A stretch of DNA of 64,000 nt from Cocleimonas flava (GTDB taxonomy: Bacteria; Pseudomonadota; Gammaproteobacteria; Thiotrichales; Thiotrichaceae): assembly GCF_004339015.1 (NCBI RefSeq), contig NZ_SMFQ01000004.1, positions 966,469-1,030,468 on the forward strand, given 5' to 3'. The notes below the pieces were generated by a model that ran no database searches, was not told the DNA's origin, and saw only the letters and a list, made by a program, of their open reading frames with translations. Shown here in pieces: positions 8,916 to 18,731 of this stretch; the first letter of the stretch is position 1, and each line of letters opens with the position of its first letter. Made by a program: the position numbers and the translations under genes.

Positions 8916-10115
8916 ATGAAACACGTTCAGAGTTTACCAGAACCTTCCGCAGATGCCTTGGAACATAGCGAAAAGTTAGTCGCTAACATAAAAAACGCAA
9001 TCGAAAGCAATGGTGGTAGCATTAGTTTTAAACGCTATATGGAAATGGCTTTATACGAACCTTGTTTGGGTTATTACGTCGCAGGCACTCACAAAATTGG
9101 TGAACAGGGAGATTTTACAACTGCACCGCAAATATCACCGCTATTTTCACAGTGTATTGCGAATCAATGTGCCGAGGTTTTAAAGTCAATATACACAAAA
9201 AAAGCCTCCAAAGTGGGGGGGTGCATTTTTGAATTTGGCGCAGGCACGGGTATTATGGCTGCCGAAATCCTATTGGAACTTGAAAAGCAAAACAGCTTAC
9301 CTGAGACTTATTTCATTCTCGATCTGAGTCCCGAATTGCAACAGCGCCAGAAACAAACGATTGAATCAAAAGCGCCACATTTACTGACCAAAGTCACTTG
9401 GTTAACCACCCTGCCCAAACACTTCTCAGGCATCGTGTTAGCCAATGAAGTATTAGACGCCATGCCCGTTGATGTATTTACCCAACATGGAGACATCGTC
9501 TACGAACATCATGTCATTTGGCAGGATGATGCGCTTCTCGAACAATTAAGACCTGCGACTGAAACCAATCCGGCACTTCATGATCGCGTATTACGTTTGA
9601 ATATCCCTAAAGAAGCGACTCCTTACACATCAGAAATCAATTCACATATAACGCATTGGCTAAAATCAATCGCTGAAATCATAGAAGAAGGATTGGTGCT
9701 TTTGATTGACTATGGATACCCACGCAAAGAATATTATTTGGCAGAGCGCAATAAAGGCACCTTGATTTGCCATTATCAGCATTTAGTGAACGAAGCACCA
9801 TTGCTTAACGTAGGCTTACAAGACATCACTGCCAACGTTGATTTTACAGCAGTTGCAGAAGCTGCTGACTCCTCTAAATTGGAGGTTGCAGGGTTTACTT
9901 CTCAAGCGTGTTTTCTGGCGAATACAGGTTTAGAAGAATACTTTAAACACGCTTTGGAAAATAATTTAGATGATCAATACACACTCGCACAACAGGTACG
10001 TACATTAACGCTCCCCGCAGAAATGGGGGAACGTTTTAAATGTATCGGATTAACGAAAAATTATCCACATCAGCTATGCGGCTTTAAAGATTTTGATCAG
10101 CGCTATCGACTGTAA
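8916..10115 (+). CDS. MidA/NDUFAF7-family SAM-dependent methyltransferase
   Basis: The 399-residue protein belongs to PF02636. It shows GGSISFKRYMEMALYEPCLGYY near the N-terminus (nearly universal in the family), GDFTTAPQISPLF, the SAM motif EFGAGTG (about residues 105-111), then ANEVLDAMPV and LLIDYGYP. Mitochondrial NDUFAF7 methylates an arginine of a complex I subunit; the bacterial substrate is not established. Copy C of the dispersed element is inside the frame and encodes SKVGGCIFEF just before the SAM motif, with apparently no loss of the conserved residues. It is divergent from the pteridine reductase gene. Confidence 0.85.
   Translation: MKHVQSLPEPSADALEHSEKLVANIKNAIESNGGSISFKRYMEMALYEPCLGYYVAGTHKIGEQGDFTTAPQISPLFSQCIANQCAEVLKSIYTKKASKVGGCIFEFGAGTGIMAAEILLELEKQNSLPETYFILDLSPELQQRQKQTIESKAPHLLTKVTWLTTLPKHFSGIVLANEVLDAMPVDVFTQHGDIVYEHHVIWQDDALLEQLRPATETNPALHDRVLRLNIPKEATPYTSEINSHITHWLKSIAEIIEEGLVLLIDYGYPRKEYYLAERNKGTLICHYQHLVNEAPLLNVGLQDITANVDFTAVAEAADSSKLEVAGFTSQACFLANTGLEEYFKHALENNLDDQYTLAQQVRTLTLPAEMGERFKCIGLTKNYPHQLCGFKDFDQRYRL
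9197..9223 (-). repeat. Dispersed element, copy C, inside the midA-family gene
   Basis: A-tract followed by GCCTCC and the core AAGTGGGGGGGTG (the reverse complement of CACCCCCCCACTT, one base from consensus). The element lies fully in coding sequence and preserves the frame and the glycine-rich lead into the SAM-binding loop. Confidence 0.75.
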
Positions 10116-10219
10116 GTATTCCAATGAGACATTAGTAGCAAAAAATGGCTAATGCTACTTTGTAGTATTTGTAATCTTTCTAGCATTACAATTACACCAT
10201 TAAGATACAAAGCTTTAAT

Positions 10220-11050
10220 TTAACTAATATCAGTAGGTCCATTACTTTCGTCATACATAACATGTAACACCGTTTCTTCTCGGTGAATACGTGTTTCTAA
10301 TAGCTTACCTAAGTGAGTAAACTCTTTGATGAATTCACTGCGATTTCTTTCATTCACAGGAATATGAGGACTTTGTGTTATCGAGAAGAAAATTTCTATA
10401 GAGATATTCTTCATCTCGAGGTTTAACTCGTTAAACGCTCTTTCACGCTTCGGGTATTTGAGCTGAATGAAGGTTCTAAGGTACGAGTAAAGCTCCTTAT
10501 CTGCTTTATGAAAATGGGCTTTAATTTTAGATGAAAAGGCTTCCAGCCTACCTGCCGCTGCACTGTATTGCTCAGCTTCCGCATGTTTCATCATCTCCTT
10601 ATAAACAAACAATAATTCGGCCTGCTCTTCTTCAAGCGTTTTGATTAAACTGTAATCATAAGGAGGGAGTTTTTTAGGGCTTGGAACAGCATTAGCTTCA
10701 GCGTTTTTATGCTTATTTTCTTCTGTGTTTTCTTTAGCTGCTTCGGCTTTTTTTGAGCCTGCGTCTAACATCTTTAAGTTATTATCGCTAACCGCTTTAT
10801 TAATTGATTTATATTCTGCTTCTTCTTTATCAATTTTAGCCTGCTCATGAGTAGAGAACATTTTTTTAACATCGATTTCTTGCACCAGAAATTCTTTCAG
10901 CTTTATTTCTGTGGCCAATAATTCTTTTAACTTTTTAATTTCAATTTCTTGAGCAAGGAATTTTTTCAGATGTTTAGTATCTATCTCTTTATCTAAAACA
11001 TCGTGAAGATCTATTTCTTTAGTAAGGATTTCTTTCACTGAATCTAACAT
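10220..11050 (-). CDS. Hemerythrin/Rsd-like helical protein with N-terminal amphipathic repeats
   Basis: I start this at ATG 11050, preceded by a GAGAGAG site, rather than at an upstream GTG (11065); the product has 276 residues. The first 60 residues are about five imperfect 11-12-residue units built on (K/Q/T)EI(D/E/K)(L/I/V)KK(L/F)L, forming a long amphipathic helix or coiled coil. A polar linker (about 80-120) precedes a four-helix domain (about 130-275) with EEEQAELLFVYKEMM, HFHKADKELYSYL and a last helix LGKLLETRIHREETVLHVMYD, resembling hemerythrin-like and Rsd/AlgQ-like proteins. Metal or sigma binding cannot be decided. It lies alone, upstream and divergent from rbgA. Confidence 0.55.
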   Translation of the reverse strand: MLDSVKEILTKEIDLHDVLDKEIDTKHLKKFLAQEIEIKKLKELLATEIKLKEFLVQEIDVKKMFSTHEQAKIDKEEAEYKSINKAVSDNNLKMLDAGSKKAEAAKENTEENKHKNAEANAVPSPKKLPPYDYSLIKTLEEEQAELLFVYKEMMKHAEAEQYSAAAGRLEAFSSKIKAHFHKADKELYSYLRTFIQLKYPKRERAFNELNLEMKNISIEIFFSITQSPHIPVNERNRSEFIKEFTHLGKLLETRIHREETVLHVMYDESNGPTDIS

Positions 11051-11270
11051 TTTGTTCTCTCTCACTGGGGTTGTGATAATTTTTATTATTACTTGGTAAC
11101 AGTTCTCCTCCTAATCTACCATAATCACCCTATCATTTTTAAACCGCTAGACTAATGGTAGAAGTATTTATGAACCTATAGCTCCTACCCTGCTATTCAA
11201 AGTGACATTTGTAGATTGGCGTGTAAAATGGTCTGATTCGATCTAAAAATATGGACAGCTTAATAACAAT

Positions 11271-12218
11271 ATGAAAATTCAATGGTTTCCCGGCCATATG
11301 CACAGGGCCAGTAAAGAAATACGTGAAAAGCTTCCAGAAATGGACTTACTCATAGAAGTGCTCGATGCACGTTTGCCAGGTTCTAGCGAAAACCCAATGA
11401 TCGCGGCTATTCGTAATAGTTCGACAAGAGATATTCCCTGCATCAAGATTTTTAATAAAAGTGACTTGGCAGATCCAGAATTAACTGAAAAATGGCAAGC
11501 TTATTACGAGCGCGATAAAGGCATTAAAACCCTCTGTGTCTCTCGTGAGCAACCTGAAAAAATCAAACAAATCTCAAGCCTATGCCGAAAAATGGTGACC
11601 ATCAGCGACGCTAGAGATAGAGAAATTCATGCGATGATTGTAGGCATTCCTAATGTCGGAAAATCAACCATCATTAATACCGTAACAGGTCGGACCATTG
11701 CCAAAACGGGTAACGAAGCAGCCGTTACAAGACAACAACAACGCATTAAAATCAATGATGACGTGGTTCTTTTCGACACCCCTGGACTTCTATGGGGAAA
11801 TATTAATAACGAACACAGTGGATATCGATTAGCTATCTCAGGCGCCATAAAAGACACAGCGTTTGAGAGTGATGATGCAGCATTTTATTTAGCCGAATAC
11901 TTAATCAAACACTACCCTGAATTATTGACAAAGCGTTATGAGCTTTCAGAGTGTCCACAAACAGAAATTGAGCTCATTGAGATCATTGGACGTCAAAGAG
12001 GCTGCTTACGCAGTGGCGGACAAGTTGAAATAGATAAAGCCTGTAAGATCCTGATCAATGAATTCCGATTAGGAACTCTGGGTAGAATAACACTCGAAGA
12101 GCCAATTTCTTTTGAGAATGAAAATATCACAGCACAGGCTGAATCTGAAAAGAAAATAGAAGATAAAAAAGCGACTAAAGCTGAACGTAAAAAACGCTGG
12201 AGAAAGAATCGTAAGTAG
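11271..12218 (+). CDS. rbgA: Ribosome biogenesis GTPase RbgA (YlqF)
   Basis: The 315-residue circularly permuted GTPase has its motifs in the permuted order G4-G1-G3: NKSD at about residue 62, the P-loop GIPNVGKST at about 125 and DTPG at about 169. The N-terminus QWFPGHMHRA is the family signature. It assists late maturation of the large ribosomal subunit. The C-terminal tail beyond residue 285 is highly basic (KKATKAERKKRWRKNRK) and probably contacts RNA. The gene ends at a strong bidirectional hairpin shared with the convergent giant gene. Confidence 0.92.
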   Translation: MKIQWFPGHMHRASKEIREKLPEMDLLIEVLDARLPGSSENPMIAAIRNSSTRDIPCIKIFNKSDLADPELTEKWQAYYERDKGIKTLCVSREQPEKIKQISSLCRKMVTISDARDREIHAMIVGIPNVGKSTIINTVTGRTIAKTGNEAAVTRQQQRIKINDDVVLFDTPGLLWGNINNEHSGYRLAISGAIKDTAFESDDAAFYLAEYLIKHYPELLTKRYELSECPQTEIELIEIIGRQRGCLRSGGQVEIDKACKILINEFRLGTLGRITLEEPISFENENITAQAESEKKIEDKKATKAERKKRWRKNRK

Positions 12219-12255
12219 TTAAGTAATTAAGTAATTAAGTAATTAGTAAAGAATA

Positions 12256-12282
12256 AAAAAGCGGCTCAAAGCCGCTTTTTTA
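12256..12282. terminator. Bidirectional intrinsic terminator between rbgA and the giant lipoprotein gene
   Basis: AGCGGC and its complement GCCGCT form a GC stem with a short loop, flanked by an A-run on the left and a T-run on the right, so it can terminate both convergent genes. Confidence 0.85.
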
Positions 12283-12317
12283 TTGAAGATTATTTTATTT
12301 ATGAAAACATCATTAAG

Positions 12318-15300
12318 TTAGTCAAGTTGCAAACCACCTGAATTAATCCATGCTAACCCTGTTTCATTTTCCATCCTAACACCAGAATTTGAACTAGAGA
12401 TATCTATACTAAACACCTTTTGAGGGTAGTAAGGTGGCTCGGTGACCTGATAGTCTAATACCCCGTTATATTCCAAATCAAACTCTGAAGTGCCCGCAGG
12501 TATAACAAAAGTTCCAGTTTCTATAACAAAGTCCTGCCCCGCAATTGCAGCTATTGCACTTACTCCAAAAGGTAAAATTTCATCAGAGGTACTCTCACGA
12601 ATAACATAATCTACCGTAATATCTTCAGTTGATTCTTGATTTAAATAAATTTTGAAAGGAGATATAAAAAATGGATAGAACTCGGTATAGCCTGAAACAC
12701 TCAATGCATAGTCACCTGGAATCGGAGTAGATTCACTCGGGCAATCTATGCTGAAACATACCCTAAATTCAGTTTCTGCTGTACCAGCACTTGTTGAAGC
12801 CCGAACAAAACCCCTCCAGCTATTATATTCTGATTGAAATTCCTCAACAAATGTCAAAGTACCATTGGGACTTAGCTCAAGCCACTCAGGAACTGGACCA
12901 TTATCGTTTTCAACCAAGCTCCAGTTTGTACTAGTACCACCGATATTATAAGGATTTAAATCCCAGATCTGACTAGTATCTGGATCAAAAAAACCACCTG
13001 GCTCCGAAAATGTGATGTAAATTTGTTCATTAATGAATACAGGCAGTTCGGTGTTAGCAGGATCGACGATATTATAATTGATTGTAATACTATCTGTTTC
13101 TGTACCCGTAGAATCAGTACCCTGTATAACAACACTATAATTACCTGCCGCTGTTGGCACACCAACAATCTCTGCACGTGTAGCATTAATTACATTTAAA
13201 GAAAGACCGGTGGGTAAGCTAGGATTTACTACATAATTTACAGACGTTTCAACAGTGGTCGCTGTTAATTGCACACGAGGACTAGCAAAACCTAAAACTC
13301 CTTGAACATCTAGCGATTCATTGCTTCCATTTGCTTCAATATTAAGTGGCCCAAAATCTGGAACAGGTAGATTTATTCCAACTGTCCCGTACTGATCAAC
13401 TTCCTCACATTGAGTTATCGTGTTTGCTACAGAGCCGGAGTCATAGGTGAGTTCCGCACTAAAGCAAACCTCACAGTTACTAGGAATATACAATCCATTG
13501 GCTGTCTCTCCAATTCTAATTACAGTCTCAACGATATTTGGTCTCCAGCCGATATTACAGGATTCACTAGCAACAGCTTTTATTACTGCGGAACCTGATT
13601 GAGAGTCGCCTACTTTAACATTAGCTGTACCAGCTCTCATTGACACATCACAATTCCACCAGGTGAAATGACTTACTGTTGCCTGTAATGCTAATCCAGT
13701 TGGGGAAGATGGATCTGATACAACATATCCAAAACCCTCATCTGCTGATCTAGTTTCAACACTTTCCTGCGTCCATATACCTGTTTGTTCATCAAGTGAC
13801 CATAAAGGTATTTGATCACCAACTTGAATAGGATCTCCATTCTGGTAATTACCAACATATATTGGGATTAATATATCCGCTGTTGCACCTGATTCCTCAT
13901 CAAGACGAACTTCCTCACCATTCTGAGTGAATTTATATTCAACCGTTCCAAAGCTGATAATAGGCGTATCTGTACCGTCTAATTGTGTACCAGTAAACTC
14001 TCCCGGAAATGCTGCCAAAGATGCAGGATTAGATACATCAACAGGTGTAATCGTGACCTCGATATCACCGGTTACATATTGACCATCTCCAATTACGAAA
14101 GAATTAGGTTCGATAGAAACCGAAGCTCCATTAGCGCCTGTTATCACCCCTCCACTTTCAGCATTAAATCTCTGAACAGCACCCCGTTGAATCATAGTGA
14201 AATCAAGACTGATCTGCTCTCCAGCTAACGGTGCTTTTATAGGAGACACTTGCGTAGCATAACCTTCTTTATTCAGCGTTAACACATACTCCTGATCCGC
14301 TGATAACACCATGCTAGCATTTCCACTAGCGTTTGACTGCTCGGTTCCTGCTGAAGTTGTCACACTTACGTCGCTTACTACAGCACCATCTGCTGTAGTA
14401 ATTCTGACATTGACTATTGCGTCATCAACATAACCTGAAGGTCTAGCTAATTTCTGAGTCCAGTAGTTCGTATATTCAGAATCTGCATTTGCAGCAAACG
14501 CTAAACCGACCTCTCTTACATCAGCATTCATCATACTTTCACAATGGCCGGTGGTACTAGCTAACCAAGAATCAATCGCTTTTTGGGCTGTATCCCTATT
14601 AGTTCCTGCGGTTATATTTTCTGCTAAATTAGTCCATTGATAATCATAAGTTGCGACTCTTTCTTCTGCACTACTTGGGCCTGGCACTTCCAAATCAGAC
14701 CCTGTCCAATCAGAAGCAGTACCCGAACCATCGTGTGAGAAAGTATCACTTATTGCCATATCCTGACTATGCTCGTACGCAGCTCTATAAAGCTTATCAC
14801 TCCATGTTAGAGGAGAAACTGCAGGATACAATACTTGCTCTTCTCCACAATATTGTGGCTCAGCTCTCGCTGTGTTTATCACAGTTAGATAGTCATCAAT
14901 CTGCGCCTGGGTAAGTTCAGGTATTACCCGAGTAGGCTCAGTTATAACAACTCTAAATAGTCGACTAGGCCCTTGGTCAGTATCAACATTCCAAAAACCT
15001 ACTTCACCATCAAAAGTACCTGCTACTGTAGGATCAAATGTTGACTCGCCATATGGTTCGTAATAATAATTGTAATAGTAATCTTCCTCGCTATTATCAT
15101 AAACAACCCCATTACCATCCCGAATAGTAATTTCATTTTCTAAAAACGCATGAAATTCATCCGGCGAGGCAAAATCAGTGGTATCAATTGTCAATACAGG
15201 TAGGTCGCTCTGAGGGTCTGCACCTTCAAAACTGAAAGCTATTTCAGCGGGAGAATTTGGATCAGCTATAATACTAATAATAACAGTATCACTAGCAGTG

Positions 15301-18300
15301 GCATTATCATCATCTGTAACTGTTACATCAATAGAATAACTGGCACCAATCTCTAAATCACTAGTGTCTAACGAATATGTCGGAGTATCCGACTCTCCAC
15401 TATGCCAATCATAACTAACTATTTCACCATCTGGGTCACTTGCAACTGCAGTTAAAGTAATTATTTCACCCCAAATAACTTCCCTATCAGAGCCTGCATT
15501 AACCGTTGGCGGCATATTTTCTTCTTCAACTTCATTTACCGTTATATTAACAATTGCTGTTGATGATGCTGTTCCATCACCAACGGTAAATTCAAAGCTA
15601 TCATTTCCAAAGAAGTCAGCATTTGGCGTATATCTAAGACTAGGGGCATCACCTGTTAAGGAACCATTAGTTGGGGCAACAGAAACGGCATACTCAAGAG
15701 GGTCACCATCTACATCAGTTGCTGTTAAAACAATTGCATTATTAACCGAATTTTCTTCAACTGTTACTGGTAAAGAATCAGCAACAGGCTCATCATTCAC
15801 AGAGTTAACAACAATACTTACTGTTGCTTTGGAACTAGCTTGACCATCAGTGACTGCGAAAGTAAAACTGTCCGTTCCTGAGAAATTTGCCTCAGGTGTG
15901 TAAGTAAGGTTAGGTGGCGTTCCTTCTAGAGATCCATTAGCTGGTTGTGTTTCAACCGTAAACTCCAATGCTTCAGAATCAACATCAGTTGCATTTAATT
16001 CTACTGCATTACCTGACGAATCTTCTTCTAGGGTGATTGTCTTAGTTTCTGCAACCGGTGCATCATTCACATTATTTACAGTTATTGTCACAGTTGCCGA
16101 TGAATTAGCAAAACCGTCACTTACGGTGTAAGTAAAGCTATCTGTGCCAGAAAAATTGGTATTCGGCGTGTAATTAATGCTTGAACCACTTCCAGTAATA
16201 GCACCATTTGCAGTGCTGGAAGGATACGAATACTGCAATGGATCATTCTCAGCATCTGTTGCATTAAGTGAGATACCATTATTGCTAGAATCTTCCTCGA
16301 TAGTAATGTTAACCGCAGAAGCAACTGGTGAGCTGTTGGTGACAACTACGGTTAAATCGCGTGTGATCACTCCATTGTATGGATCAGTTACAGATGCCTC
16401 GACAGTGTAAGAACCCGGAGTGTTTGTGTTCACACTAGAGGTATTAAAAGAAGCTTCGGTTGAAATTGTGGTTTCTCCATTTCTTACCGATGAATTCCCC
16501 TCAAGTAACTGGGTTAATTCCGACACAGAAATATTACGAGGAACAGTAACAGTCGCAGAATTAAAAACTATTTGATAAGGCTGTGGCAGATTAACTGTAA
16601 CAATCAATGAATCACTTGCTTCAGCGCCATCATCATCAGTTACAGTTAGCGTAAGTTCATGAGCACCAATAGAGGTTGGGGTATATACAAATTCATTGGT
16701 AGTCGCTAATTCATTGCCTTCAGCATCTGTCCACACATAGGATGCAATGCCACCATCAGAGTCAGAAGCTGTGCCTACTAATGTGATTGTTGAGTTAATC
16801 AATACCGACGTATCTTCTCCTGCAATGACCGTCGGAGGTACGTTCTCAGCTTCCTGGACTTGCACTTCACGTGTAACAGGTTCTGCCTCATTATTTGATG
16901 AGTCAATTGCTGTGTAGGTTATGATGTAAGTGCCAGCTTGTGTTGTGTCTAGTTGTGAGTAATCGACGTCGTAGCTTAACTCAGTATCGTAATTATCGGT
17001 AATTGTTGCGCCCTGCTCTTCATAGGCTGCAGGCACCTCACTTGTATCAACTTCTATAACGTGAGGGTTTGCTCCATCAAGTTCTATTTCAGGTGGTGTC
17101 GTATCCACGACATTCACTTCTCGCTCAACGATTGTTGAGTTTTCAGCAGCATCAGTTGCAGTGTAAGTAAGCGTGTATGTGCCTAACACACCCATGTTTA
17201 CCTCACCATCGACAATTACATTAACGACTTCATCACGATTGTCTGTAGCGGTATATCCTTCATCTCCATAAACGACACCACCACTAGTATCCACTTCAAT
17301 CTGATCAGGGTTATTACCTAAAAGCGTTAAGGTTGGAGGTTCATTATCAGTCCCCTCTACAACAATAACTACTCGTGTAGCAGTGGCAGTGTTTCCAGCT
17401 ATATCCGTTGCTTCATAGGTAACCGTAAACTCACCAACCTCTGAGGTGTCGATAATATCTGAACCATCAACAGCAGTTGCTGCCACTTCGCCATCGGTAT
17501 CATCCAAGGCTGTTGCGCCATCATCATTATATTGAGTGCCCACAACGATAGTTAACGGGTTTTGACCTGTTACTAAAATTACTGGTGGTACATTATCAGT
17601 TACCTCATCAGTGTTTACCCAATCAGGAAGCTCGCTCATGTCGCCGCTGTTTGGTGGATTGCGCACACCCAGTGACTTTAGATTACTGGATAAGGCATCT
17701 AGAAGGCCGCTTTCCCCTGCTTTAATAGCGATGTTATTAAAAACATTAACACCAGAACCATTAAACTGGGCATCATCGGCAAAATCATCTGTTAAAGATT
17801 GCAAGTCATCATTATTCGAACCATTAGCTAAAAAAGCCCCCGTGAATAATAATAGATTGGCATTATCTCTTCTAAAACTGCCATTCCCACGAAGCAAGTC
17901 CAGCTGCTCTACTCCACGACTGCTATTGCTACTGACACGATTTAAATTAAATAACTGTTTTATCTCTGTTTGAGTGTCACGCCACGCCCTGCTAATGCTT
18001 TCCCCATCAGCGACTTGAGCACGAATTCTTGCAGCAGCCAAATGTGTAAAAAGGTTAATGTTAGCTGTGTCAAAACGACGATCTTTATTTGTGATTACAT
18101 TTAACGTTATTTCATTACTGCTTTCACTATTATTGTACTCATCAAAGTATTGGCCTGTCGCTATTAATTCAGTCCAGCCACTCCATTCAATTCTATCAAC
18201 CAGAAACTCACCCTGAGTACCCGATATTTGAGTATTTAGCGTTGTTGATGAGATAGGAGAAGATTGAGAATCTAACTGTGTAGCTGATACCCTGGAGCCT

Positions 18301-18392
18301 TCTTTGAAGGGCCCTTTTTGAGCTGATCCAGATATATTACAAGCAGTTAAAGTAACACACAGTGTTACCAATCCAAGAGTACGAAAAAGCAT
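12318..18392 (-). CDS. Giant surface lipoprotein with DUF5011/PKD/cadherin-like repeats and a CAP (SCP) domain
   Basis: The 2024-residue product has a lipoprotein signal ending LTAC (Cys18). After a soluble region come three DUF5011/HYR Ig-like units (about residues 268-520, each with a GTYTLTYTATD-like core), a PKD unit (about 520-605), three tandem cadherin-like repeats (about 690-995; each EEDS...LNATD...YTPNxNFxGTDSF), a second PKD (about 1000-1090) and a CAP/SCP domain (about 1158-1320) with AYEHSQDMA, FSHDG, LAENI and TGHCESMM. A carboxypeptidase-regulatory-like module follows (about 1330-1400), and later Ig-like and Calx-beta-like segments. It is probably exposed on the outer membrane and adhesive. 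No secretion genes are adjacent. Its repetitive coding may reflect a mosaic history. Confidence 0.8.
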   Translation of the reverse strand: MLFRTLGLVTLCVTLTACNISGSAQKGPFKEGSRVSATQLDSQSSPISSTTLNTQISGTQGEFLVDRIEWSGWTELIATGQYFDEYNNSESSNEITLNVITNKDRRFDTANINLFTHLAAARIRAQVADGESISRAWRDTQTEIKQLFNLNRVSSNSSRGVEQLDLLRGNGSFRRDNANLLLFTGAFLANGSNNDDLQSLTDDFADDAQFNGSGVNVFNNIAIKAGESGLLDALSSNLKSLGVRNPPNSGDMSELPDWVNTDEVTDNVPPVILVTGQNPLTIVVGTQYNDDGATALDDTDGEVAATAVDGSDIIDTSEVGEFTVTYEATDIAGNTATATRVVIVVEGTDNEPPTLTLLGNNPDQIEVDTSGGVVYGDEGYTATDNRDEVVNVIVDGEVNMGVLGTYTLTYTATDAAENSTIVEREVNVVDTTPPEIELDGANPHVIEVDTSEVPAAYEEQGATITDNYDTELSYDVDYSQLDTTQAGTYIITYTAIDSSNNEAEPVTREVQVQEAENVPPTVIAGEDTSVLINSTITLVGTASDSDGGIASYVWTDAEGNELATTNEFVYTPTSIGAHELTLTVTDDDGAEASDSLIVTVNLPQPYQIVFNSATVTVPRNISVSELTQLLEGNSSVRNGETTISTEASFNTSSVNTNTPGSYTVEASVTDPYNGVITRDLTVVVTNSSPVASAVNITIEEDSSNNGISLNATDAENDPLQYSYPSSTANGAITGSGSSINYTPNTNFSGTDSFTYTVSDGFANSSATVTITVNNVNDAPVAETKTITLEEDSSGNAVELNATDVDSEALEFTVETQPANGSLEGTPPNLTYTPEANFSGTDSFTFAVTDGQASSKATVSIVVNSVNDEPVADSLPVTVEENSVNNAIVLTATDVDGDPLEYAVSVAPTNGSLTGDAPSLRYTPNADFFGNDSFEFTVGDGTASSTAIVNITVNEVEEENMPPTVNAGSDREVIWGEIITLTAVASDPDGEIVSYDWHSGESDTPTYSLDTSDLEIGASYSIDVTVTDDDNATASDTVIISIIADPNSPAEIAFSFEGADPQSDLPVLTIDTTDFASPDEFHAFLENEITIRDGNGVVYDNSEEDYYYNYYYEPYGESTFDPTVAGTFDGEVGFWNVDTDQGPSRLFRVVITEPTRVIPELTQAQIDDYLTVINTARAEPQYCGEEQVLYPAVSPLTWSDKLYRAAYEHSQDMAISDTFSHDGSGTASDWTGSDLEVPGPSSAEERVATYDYQWTNLAENITAGTNRDTAQKAIDSWLASTTGHCESMMNADVREVGLAFAANADSEYTNYWTQKLARPSGYVDDAIVNVRITTADGAVVSDVSVTTSAGTEQSNASGNASMVLSADQEYVLTLNKEGYATQVSPIKAPLAGEQISLDFTMIQRGAVQRFNAESGGVITGANGASVSIEPNSFVIGDGQYVTGDIEVTITPVDVSNPASLAAFPGEFTGTQLDGTDTPIISFGTVEYKFTQNGEEVRLDEESGATADILIPIYVGNYQNGDPIQVGDQIPLWSLDEQTGIWTQESVETRSADEGFGYVVSDPSSPTGLALQATVSHFTWWNCDVSMRAGTANVKVGDSQSGSAVIKAVASESCNIGWRPNIVETVIRIGETANGLYIPSNCEVCFSAELTYDSGSVANTITQCEEVDQYGTVGINLPVPDFGPLNIEANGSNESLDVQGVLGFASPRVQLTATTVETSVNYVVNPSLPTGLSLNVINATRAEIVGVPTAAGNYSVVIQGTDSTGTETDSITINYNIVDPANTELPVFINEQIYITFSEPGGFFDPDTSQIWDLNPYNIGGTSTNWSLVENDNGPVPEWLELSPNGTLTFVEEFQSEYNSWRGFVRASTSAGTAETEFRVCFSIDCPSESTPIPGDYALSVSGYTEFYPFFISPFKIYLNQESTEDITVDYVIRESTSDEILPFGVSAIAAIAGQDFVIETGTFVIPAGTSEFDLEYNGVLDYQVTEPPYYPQKVFSIDISSSNSGVRMENETGLAWINSGGLQLD

Positions 18393-18731
18393 GGGCGCAT
18401 ATCCTTTGGTTTGTATTTACTATTGTTTCTAGTTATCTGGTTTTAATCTTTCAGCATTAAAACCGGCTGTTTATCTTCCTTGTAATAAGCAGCTTATTAT
18501 TTTAGAAAATCTGATGCATGGGGGATTCATCAGTTCTTCTTATGACAGACAAAAGAACATTTTTAAAAAAAATAGTCAAGCCTAAGAAATGCACACCAAT
18601 CAAAAAGCAAGTCTAGCTTCCTTGCAATTTGTTGGTATGCATAGGTTTCAGGAAATTTTAAAAATATAAAATAAATTAATTGACTACTTATTTTTTTATA
18701 TTTTTGATAAATAGATAGATTAATTATGTAG
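18393..18731. other. AT-rich intergenic region upstream of the giant lipoprotein gene
   Basis: About 340 bases between two leftward genes. It is strongly AT-rich and probably holds the promoter of the giant gene. I see no RNA gene, no copy of the dispersed element and no convincing ORF. Confidence 0.5.

Noticed and set aside
12318..18392. Several ORFs of 60-120 codons on either strand within the giant gene
   Set aside because: They lie entirely inside the lipoprotein frame and have no ribosome sites or family features.
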